Shown: one piece after another, positions 1 to 5,853 of the stretch
How positions within the stretch are numbered: position 1 is the stretch's first letter
Layout of the letters: every line of letters begins with the position of its first letter
Origin: Alphaproteobacteria bacterium
GTDB lineage: Bacteria > Pseudomonadota > Alphaproteobacteria > Rickettsiales > SXRF01
Length of the DNA stretch: 5,853 nt
Direction of reading: 5' to 3'
Assembly: GCA_019243895.1 (NCBI GenBank)
Contig: JAFATP010000159.1
Location: 1 to 5,853, forward strand
Notes under the pieces: generated by a model
Database searches by the model: none
The model's input: the letters and a program-made list of their open reading frames with translations, nothing else
Told to the model about the DNA's origin: nothing
Program-made: the position numbers and the translations under genes

Positions 1-2247
<2,247 letters not shown>

Positions 2248-2265
2248 AAAGCCCCATTCCCCTTT

Positions 2266-2278
2266 GTAACTTTCGTTT
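2266..2278. repeat. Left arm of 13-bp inverted repeat bracketing clpS
   Basis: The plus strand reads GTAACTTTCGTTT, the exact reverse complement of 2669-2681. On the transcribed (minus) strand this arm reads AAACGAAAGTTAC. It sits in the clpS-clpA gap, directly 5' of the AAAGGGG stretch that probably belongs to the clpA ribosome-binding site. Flanking bases do not extend the match. Function is unknown; pairing with the other arm in the mRNA is an inference. Confidence 0.7.
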
Positions 2279-2292
2279 CCGCTCTGCCCCTG

Positions 2293-2649
2293 TTATGCCC
2301 GTTCCACCAAGCATTGCAGCGGGTATTCATGACCGCGGGCGATGGCGATGACGGCTTCCGCCTTGGTTTCCGCCACATCCCGCGTGTATACCCCGCAGAT
2401 GCCCGCGCCAGACTGGTGTACTTCCAGCATGATGCTGATGGCTTCCTCATGCCCCTTGCGGAACACGTCCTTCAGCACTGCCACGACGAACTCCATTGGC
2501 GTGAAGTCGTCATTGAGCATCACCACCTTGAAGAAGGGAGGCTTCTGGGTTTGAACCTTCGGTTCGGCGACGAGCAGGTCGCCCTGCTTTTCCGCCCCAT
2601 CGCTTCCTTCGGGACTCTTAACTGCGGTGTATAAGACCAGTATGCCCAT
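2293..2649 (-). CDS. clpS: ClpS, N-degron adaptor protein for ClpA
   Basis: ClpS binds proteins with bulky hydrophobic N-terminal residues and delivers them to the ClpA N-domain. The 118-residue product has a variable, probably flexible N-terminus (about 1-36) and then the conserved core from PPFFKVVMLNDDFTPMEF onward. Residues matching the E. coli N-degron pocket are all present at a constant offset of 12: N46, D47, D48, M52, M74 and H78. An ICGVYTRDVAE segment and a C-terminal GHEYPLQCLVE end follow, as in the family. The first in-frame ATG after an upstream TAA is at 2649. It has no recognisable Shine-Dalgarno sequence (the preceding bases are AACGTTC), and no in-frame ATG, GTG or TTG exists between it and the core. 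The exact N-terminus is therefore less certain than the gene. The length is slightly above the 106 residues of E. coli ClpS, all of it from the N-terminal extension. Confidence 0.96.
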   Translation of the reverse strand: MGILVLYTAVKSPEGSDGAEKQGDLLVAEPKVQTQKPPFFKVVMLNDDFTPMEFVVAVLKDVFRKGHEEAISIMLEVHQSGAGICGVYTRDVAETKAEAVIAIARGHEYPLQCLVERA

Positions 2650-2666
2650 GAACGTTGAACATTAAG

Positions 2667-2714
2667 TTAAACGAAAGTTACGGAATGCTTTAAATTTCCT
2701 GGAATTTTATCCAT
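2667..2714 (-). other. Possible 15-codon upstream ORF in the clpS leader
   Basis: ATG at 2714 opens a frame encoding MDKIPGNLKHSVTFV and stops with TAA at 2667-2669, 17 nt before the clpS start. It lies wholly within the predicted leader and spans the leader hairpin loop and the right repeat arm. An AGGGA sequence sits about 8 nt upstream, but it probably falls at or before the predicted transcription start, so it may not be in the mRNA. There is no homology that I recognise, and a short ORF like this is common by chance. Confidence 0.2.
2669..2681. repeat. Right arm of 13-bp inverted repeat bracketing clpS
   Basis: The plus strand reads AAACGAAAGTTAC, the exact reverse complement of 2266-2278. 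It lies 19 bp upstream of the clpS start codon, inside the predicted clpS leader. It overlaps by two bases the 3' arm of the leader hairpin at 2680-2719. In a clpS-clpA transcript the two arms could form a 13-bp helix enclosing the whole clpS reading frame. Confidence 0.7.
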
Positions 2715-2719
2715 TCCGT
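2680..2719 (-). promoter_or_regulatory. Inverted repeat / hairpin in clpS leader
   Basis: ACGGAATG (2680-2687) is the exact reverse complement of CATTCCGT (2712-2719). One more position pairs after a G-U wobble. The 24-nt spacer is AT-rich and contains a further GGAAT copy at 2701-2705 that can also pair with ATTCC at 2713-2717. On the minus strand this would form a hairpin starting right at the predicted clpS transcription start. It could equally be a DNA operator just downstream of the promoter. No known operator (for example CIRCE) is matched. Confidence 0.4.
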
Positions 2720-2727
2720 GAATCCCT

Positions 2728-2755
2728 ACTATACAATGCCTGATCCGCCGACCAA
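2728..2755 (-). promoter_or_regulatory. Candidate clpS-clpA promoter (sigma70-like)
   Basis: On the minus strand TTGGTC (2755-2750) lies 16 bp before TATAGT (2733-2728), five of six matches to the consensus -10 box. The -35 keeps only the TTG core. Transcription would begin near 2721, giving a leader of about 70 nt before the clpS ATG. It is not a good match to the alphaproteobacterial heat-shock promoter pattern. Confidence 0.45.
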
Positions 2756-2765
2756 GGACAAAAAT

Positions 2766-2798
2766 ATGTGCATTATTTATGAATGGTTTACCGAATAA
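2766..2798 (+). other. Possible short peptide ORF MCIIYEWFTE upstream of the regulator
   Basis: ATG at 2766 is preceded by AAGGA with a spacing of about 7 nt and encodes ten residues before TAA. The same frame also opens at an ATG at 2736. It is followed by the palindrome at 2819-2828. It is too short to judge by codon use and I recognise no family. It could be a leader peptide, a gene remnant or chance. Confidence 0.15.
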
Positions 2799-2818
2799 GC
2801 CGCTTCTCCATAGCGCTT

Positions 2819-2828
2819 CTTTGCAAAG
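2819..2828. promoter_or_regulatory. 10-bp perfect palindrome CTTTGCAAAG
   Basis: A self-complementary 10-mer in the divergent intergenic region, about 30 bp upstream of the candidate regulator promoter. It could be a dimeric repressor or activator site. No further flanking symmetry is present, and one 10-bp palindrome is not rare, so the assignment is weak. Confidence 0.2.
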
Positions 2829-2858
2829 GGCCGCTTATATCCAGTGGCGGCAAGATGG

Positions 2859-2887
2859 ATGACAAGCGCGGTGATTGGGTATATTCT
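2859..2887 (+). promoter_or_regulatory. Candidate promoter for the response regulator gene
   Basis: ATGACA (2859-2864, five of six to TTGACA) and TATTCT (2882-2887, four of six to TATAAT) are separated by 17 bp. Transcription would start near 2894, leaving a leader of about 90 nt containing the CGCCAC/GTGGCG stem. TTGAAA at 2944-2949 followed by AT-rich sequence is a weaker alternative nearer the gene. Confidence 0.27.
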
Positions 2888-2982
2888 TTTACCTCCGCCG
2901 CCACGTAAAGCCTTGTGGCGCAGCTGGGATCACACTGATTTACTTGAAAAATTTTAATCATTTTTACATCGGGACAGACTCT

Positions 2983-3705
2983 ATGCATGAGAAAAAGAAT
3001 ACGATCCTGATCGTCGATGACGAGCCGCAGATTCGCAAAATGCTCTCCATTTTCCTGGACGCGTCGGATTTCCGCATCGAGGAAAGCGACTCCGGCAAAC
3101 AGGCGGTGCGCCTGAGCGCCTCCCTGAAACCCGACATGGTGCTGCTGGATCTCGGCCTGCCGGACATGGACGGCAAAGAGGTGATCACCGCCATCCGGCA
3201 ATGGTCGCAGGCGCCGATCGTGGTGCTGTCGGTGCGGGCCGGCGATGAAGAGGTGGCGGCCGCCCTGAATCTCGGCGCCGACGATTATGTGATCAAGCCC
3301 TTCTCCGCCGACGTGCTGCTGGCGCGCATTCACGCCAATTTGCGTAAATCCGCGGTGCGCGAGGCGGGCGAGCCGGAACTCTCCAACGGCAAGCTGCGCA
3401 TGGATCTGGTGCGCCATGAAGTGTATATCGACGGCGAAAAGACGCCCTTTACACCCAAGGAATACGACCTGCTGCGCTTCTTCATGGTGAACCGCGGCAA
3501 GATGCTCACGCATAAGCACATTCTGAAAGAAGTGTGGGGGCCGGCGCATGGCGAGGACACGCAGTATCTGCGGGTGTATGTGGGGCAGATCCGCGAAAAG
3601 ATCGAGGAAGACCCCGCTTCGCCGAAGCTGATCGTCACCGAGCCGGGCATCGGCTACCGCATGGAAATGGTGGGCGAAGAGTCCGCCAGCGCCAAGGTCG
3701 CCTAA
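2983..3705 (+). CDS. KdpE-like OmpR/PhoB-family response regulator
   Basis: A cytoplasmic two-component transcription factor: a receiver domain phosphorylated by a histidine kinase controls a winged-helix DNA-binding domain. The 240-residue product has a receiver at about 6-122 with acidic pair D12-D13, phosphoacceptor D56 in LLDLGLPD, switch residue S83 and K105 in VIKPF. The Trans_Reg_C winged helix (about 132-228) carries FTPKEYDLLRFF and VWGP...TQYLRVYVGQIREKIE, ending in TEPGIGYRM. The VWGP, YLR and GIGYR signature is that of KdpE, the regulator of the Kdp potassium transporter, but no kdpD or kdpFABC gene is in view, so the potassium role is not supported by context. ATG at 2983 was chosen because homology begins at KKNTILIVDDE; an in-frame GTG at 2875 would add 36 residues unlike any receiver. 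The ribosome-binding site is weak (GGGACAG, 5 nt spacing). The final residues 229-240 are a short non-conserved tail. Confidence 0.93.
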   Translation: MHEKKNTILIVDDEPQIRKMLSIFLDASDFRIEESDSGKQAVRLSASLKPDMVLLDLGLPDMDGKEVITAIRQWSQAPIVVLSVRAGDEEVAAALNLGADDYVIKPFSADVLLARIHANLRKSAVREAGEPELSNGKLRMDLVRHEVYIDGEKTPFTPKEYDLLRFFMVNRGKMLTHKHILKEVWGPAHGEDTQYLRVYVGQIREKIEEDPASPKLIVTEPGIGYRMEMVGEESASAKVA

Positions 3706-3741
3706 GCGGGCCTGCGTTAATCCTAAAAAATATCAATCATT

Positions 3742-3766
3742 CCTTTTATATGATTTTTATAAAAGG
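3742..3766. repeat. AT-rich 9-bp hairpin downstream of the regulator gene
   Basis: CCTTTTATA (3742-3750) pairs perfectly with TATAAAAGG (3758-3766) around a 7-nt loop. It starts 36 nt after the regulator stop codon. No T-tract follows on either strand, so it is not a standard intrinsic terminator. It could protect the 3' end of the mRNA or act with the GC stem just after it. Confidence 0.5.
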
Positions 3767-3772
3767 GGCGGG

Positions 3773-3790
3773 GCCGGCGTGCGGCTTTTT
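3773..3790 (+). terminator. Possible weak intrinsic terminator after the regulator gene
   Basis: GCCG (3773-3776) pairs with CGGC (3782-3785) around a 5-nt loop, followed immediately by five T residues (3786-3790). The stem has only four Watson-Crick pairs, possibly lengthened by G-U pairs from the preceding G run. The position, before a new promoter and gene, fits a terminator, but the short stem makes it uncertain. Confidence 0.35.
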
Positions 3791-3819
3791 GATATGCGCG
3801 GTGATGGGATAGGAAGCGG

Positions 3820-3825
3820 TATAAT
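3820..3825 (+). promoter_or_regulatory. Perfect TATAAT -10 box before the fasciclin gene
   Basis: TATAAT lies 18 nt before the ATG at 3844, so transcription would start close to 3832, just ahead of the GGAGGGG ribosome-binding site (3835-3841). No good -35 box exists at 16-18 bp. TTGATA at 3789-3794 is a good hexamer but 25 bp away, too far for normal spacing. The gene may need an activator, or the box may be fortuitous. Confidence 0.4.
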
Positions 3826-3843
3826 GCGGCGAATGGAGGGGTT

Positions 3844-4509
3844 ATGAAACAGGCATTCCGTCACCTGCTGAGCGGGCTTTTCATCAGCGCGCTAAGCATA
3901 CCTGCGGCCCATGCCGCCAACAGCAGCGTGATACAGGCATTGCAGGGCCGCCCGGAACTCTCGCAATTCACCCATGCGCTGGAAGCCACCGGCGTGATCA
4001 ATGAAATGAGCGATTTCGGCCAATATACCGTGTTCGCTCCCGTCAATGAGGCCTTCAGCCGGCTGACGCCCGCGGAATACCCCTGCCTTTATTCCGACCA
4101 GTGCCGGCAAGATATTGCTGTGATCCTGCGTAATCACATCGTGCCAGGGCCGGTGTATTTGGATAATTCCGCTTATTTAAAAGGCGGCGTGTACGGCATC
4201 AATCACCGCTTCATAAGCTTGGGCCAGCCGTTTCACGACCGCTTCGCCGTGGACGGGCACCCGGTGTTGATGCAAACCCAGCTGCTGGGGGGGATGCTCT
4301 ATGAGATCGACGGCGTCATCGCCAATGCCCAAGAGCTGGCGCCGTTGCGCCAGCCGCGCATTGTCGCGGTGATGCCCGCCACTACGGAAAGCATGACCGA
4401 GCGCACTTATTATGCGCCGTCGGGGCGCCCGGACGGCGTCAGCGAATCCACCACCGTGACGCGAACCACCGCCTATCCGCCGGTCGCCGTGCCAGTGCCG
4501 GCGCCGTAG
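3844..4509 (+). CDS. Secreted fasciclin (FAS1) domain protein
   Basis: FAS1 domains are extracellular or periplasmic modules linked to adhesion and surface interactions; the exact role of most bacterial members is unknown. The 221-residue product starts with a signal peptide: positive n-region (K2, R6), hydrophobic core to about residue 19 and a likely signal peptidase I site after A24 (AHA-AN). No lipobox cysteine is present. A single FAS1 domain covers about 27-165, with the first conserved box YTVFAPVNEAF (61-71), the second around LRNHIVPGPVY (95-105) and the closing YEIDGVIAN (153-161). Two cysteines, C81 and C87, lie between the boxes and could form a disulfide. The tail from about 166 is Thr/Ser- and then Pro/Val-rich (ending AVPVPAP), with no membrane anchor or sorting signal. 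GGAGGGG precedes the ATG at a rather short spacing. The gene has its own possible promoter and is followed by interlocked inverted repeats. Confidence 0.9.
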   Translation: MKQAFRHLLSGLFISALSIPAAHAANSSVIQALQGRPELSQFTHALEATGVINEMSDFGQYTVFAPVNEAFSRLTPAEYPCLYSDQCRQDIAVILRNHIVPGPVYLDNSAYLKGGVYGINHRFISLGQPFHDRFAVDGHPVLMQTQLLGGMLYEIDGVIANAQELAPLRQPRIVAVMPATTESMTERTYYAPSGRPDGVSESTTVTRTTAYPPVAVPVPAP

Positions 4510-4523
4510 GCGGCCGCCAGGGC

Positions 4524-4560
4524 CCGGATAATCCTATCGCTTTTTTATCCGGTTGCGATA
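4524..4560. repeat. Two interlocked inverted repeats between the fasciclin and kinase genes
   Basis: CCGGATAA (4524-4531) pairs with TTATCCGG (4545-4552), and TATCGC (4535-4540) pairs with GCGATA (4555-4560). The 5' arm of the second lies inside the loop of the first, so the two hairpins interleave. The last connecting loop of 2 nt is too short to cross an 8-bp stem, so a simple pseudoknot looks unlikely and the hairpins are probably alternatives. A run of six T residues (4541-4546) lies within the structure rather than after it, so this is not a standard terminator. Confidence 0.45.
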
Positions 4561-4588
4561 TGGTCGGCGGACCTTCTCTTCAGGACAT

Positions 4589-5853
4589 ATGATAGAGTAT
4601 TACCCCCAGAAGCATTATTTCTCCGCCGTCTTTCTCATCTCAATTGTGCTGCTGGGCTGCTTTACCTTGGTTTTATACCGGCAATGGGAGGCGTATAATC
4701 TCAGCAACCTGTGGGTTACCCACAGCTACGAGGTGATGAGGGACGGAAGGAAGCTGCTGATCGCAGCGGATGACGTGGAAAACGGCCAGCGCGGTTACCT
4801 GCTGACTCACTCGCCGGTTTTTCTAAACCCCGCCGCCGAAGCGGAAGCCGCGCAGGTGCTGACGCGGCTTAAGGGCACTGTCAACGACAATGCGACGGAG
4901 CAGCGCCGCATCGACGAGATCGGCAGGGATCTGGCGGCGGTGCTGCATATATTGAATGAGCATACCCGGCGGTTTGAGCAGGGCGCCGTGCTGAACGCGC
5001 AGGATCTGGCGCAGACGCAGGCGGCCACCAACAAGCTGCGGGAGGATGTGGGCGATTTCCTAAGCGATGAAGATGCGCTGCTGCATCAGCGCACCGCCCG
5101 CGCCAATGACGAGCAGCGGCTCTATGTGTTCACCCTTTTCGCCGGCGCGCTGGTGGCGGTGGGAGGGGTAACGCTGGCCAATCTGCTGGTATGGGCGCTG
5201 GTGGCGCGGAACCGCCGCGCGCAGGCCATTTTCCACGCCTTCGAGGAAGGGCACCGCATGGTGCTGGAAGGGGTGAGCGACGGAATCTTCGACTACGATC
5301 CGCAAAGCGGCACCGTGCTCTATTCGCCCAGCTACGAGCGGCTGCTGGGTTACACTCCGCCGGAAATGCCCGGCAGCATCGAAACCTTCAACCGGTTGCT
5401 GCACCCGGATGATTACGCCTCCGCATGGGAAGCGTTGGAACAATATTTCCGGCGGGAAACGCCGCATTATAACTCGGTGTTCCGGCTGCGTCACAAGGAC
5501 GGCTCCTGGCGCTGGATTCTTGCGCGCGGCGTGGCTTCATGGGATGAGCAGGGCGGCGTGCGCCGCATGGTGGGCACCCATACCGACATCACCGAACAAA
5601 AAGAAAAGGAAGAACAGCTCAAGCACCTGAACGCTGACCTGGAAAGCTTCGCATACATCGCCAGCCACGACCTGCGCGCGCCGCTGGTGAACTTGAAAGG
5701 GTTTGCCGGCGAGCTTGAGCTGGCGCTCAAGGAGGCGCTGCCGCTGGTCGATAAAGCCGCCGCCGCGCTGAAGCCGAAGGAACAGGAAACCATTCACACC
5801 GCATTCCAGAAAGATATTCCCGAGTCGCTGGGGTTCATTCATACCGCCGTGGA
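4589..5853 (+). CDS. Membrane sensor histidine kinase, CHASE3-PAS-HisKA (partial, C-terminus cut by window edge)
   Basis: A two-component sensor kinase in the inner membrane. The 421 residues present begin MIEYYPQKHYF and show TM1 (about 10-31) and an extracytoplasmic helical CHASE3-type sensor (about 36-177) with the ENGQRGYLLT hallmark. TM2 follows (about 179-206, starting LYVFTLFAGALVAVGG), then a PAS domain with PAC motif (about 222-340; GVSDGIFDYDP, LLGYTPPEM, KDGSWRWI, GTHTDITEQK) and a HisKA dimerisation domain with the H-box SHDLRAPL. The expected phosphorylated histidine is H360. The segment after the H-box (about 371-405) is longer and more charged/Ala-rich than in standard HisKA domains. 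The HATPase_c domain would lie beyond the window. ATG at 4589 has AGGA 3 nt upstream, and TM1 follows directly, which supports the start. The ligand is unknown. The regulator at 2983 is a possible partner by proximity only; the true partner may lie downstream. Confidence 0.93.
   Translation, partial: MIEYYPQKHYFSAVFLISIVLLGCFTLVLYRQWEAYNLSNLWVTHSYEVMRDGRKLLIAADDVENGQRGYLLTHSPVFLNPAAEAEAAQVLTRLKGTVNDNATEQRRIDEIGRDLAAVLHILNEHTRRFEQGAVLNAQDLAQTQAATNKLREDVGDFLSDEDALLHQRTARANDEQRLYVFTLFAGALVAVGGVTLANLLVWALVARNRRAQAIFHAFEEGHRMVLEGVSDGIFDYDPQSGTVLYSPSYERLLGYTPPEMPGSIETFNRLLHPDDYASAWEALEQYFRRETPHYNSVFRLRHKDGSWRWILARGVASWDEQGGVRRMVGTHTDITEQKEKEEQLKHLNADLESFAYIASHDLRAPLVNLKGFAGELELALKEALPLVDKAAAALKPKEQETIHTAFQKDIPESLGFIHTAV

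Larger units (their letters stand above)
2650..2982. other. Divergent intergenic region between clpS and the response regulator gene
   Basis: This 333-nt stretch contains no gene that I recognise on either strand. It holds the minus-strand clpS promoter and leader (about 2650-2755), a short ORF with a good ribosome-binding site (2766-2798), the palindrome CTTTGCAAAG (2819-2828), and GCCGC/GCGGC (2830-2834 and 2847-2851) and CGCCAC/GTGGCG (2899-2904 and 2915-2920) short inverted repeats. An AT-rich segment (about 2937-2969) lies just before the regulator gene. Its base composition is clearly lower in GC than the flanking genes, as expected for a regulatory region serving two divergent transcripts. 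Confidence 0.6.

Noticed and set aside
2661..2677. CtrA-like TTAA half-sites near the clpS start
   Set aside because: The two TTAA copies are separated by one base rather than the seven of the CtrA consensus, so the motif is not met.
2779..2910. Short overlapping plus-strand frames starting MNGLPNK and MDDKRGDW
   Set aside because: There is no convincing ribosome-binding site and no recognisable family. Their lengths (under 30 codons) are expected by chance in an intergenic region.
2875..2982. 36-residue N-terminal extension of the regulator from an in-frame GTG
   Set aside because: Receiver homology begins just after ATG 2983; the extension is encoded by AT-rich intergenic sequence and resembles no known domain.
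2788..3549. A 253-codon minus-strand open frame opposite the response regulator
   Set aside because: The plus-strand regulator has all catalytic residues. This frame is a His/Gln/Val-rich mirror with no recognisable domain and runs into the intergenic region.
5060..5494. A 144-codon minus-strand open frame inside the kinase gene
   Set aside because: The plus strand encodes an unbroken TM2-PAS region with clear motifs; the antisense frame has only shadow-type composition.

Overview
The window looks like chromosomal DNA from an alphaproteobacterium or a close relative. This rests on the adjacent clpS-clpA pair, the ClpA and ClpS sequences as I remember the families, GC-rich coding sequence and AT-rich intergenic gaps. 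It is an inference from sequence character; I cannot name a genus. I see no insertion sequence, integrase, tRNA, rRNA or CRISPR array.

Left part (1-2649, minus strand): clpS followed by clpA, 45 nt apart and probably one transcript. ClpS is the N-degron adaptor. ClpA is the double-ring AAA+ unfoldase that feeds substrates to ClpP. clpA runs off the left edge: 749 codons are present and only the extreme C-terminus is missing. A plausible sigma70-type promoter for the pair lies at 2728-2755. The predicted leader of about 70 nt contains a hairpin and a 15-codon upstream ORF. A perfect 13-bp inverted repeat brackets clpS, with one arm in this leader and the other just before the clpA ribosome-binding site.

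Middle (2650-2982): a 333-nt divergent intergenic region with the clpS promoter, a likely promoter for the rightward genes, a 10-bp palindrome and one or two very short ORFs of doubtful reality.

Right part (2983-5853, plus strand): (i) a complete KdpE-like OmpR-family response regulator with no kdpD or kdpFABC next to it; (ii) a small secreted fasciclin (FAS1) domain protein with its own TATAAT box and a Pro/Thr-rich tail; (iii) the first 421 codons of a membrane histidine kinase (TM-CHASE3-TM-PAS-HisKA), cut by the right edge before its ATPase domain. All three point the same way, but the gaps of 138 and 79 nt contain inverted repeats and a possible terminator, so they need not be one operon. 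The regulator and kinase could be partners by proximity, but the sequence does not prove it.

I did not find a clear, previously undescribed system. The most unusual structure is the 13-bp inverted repeat and leader architecture around clpS.
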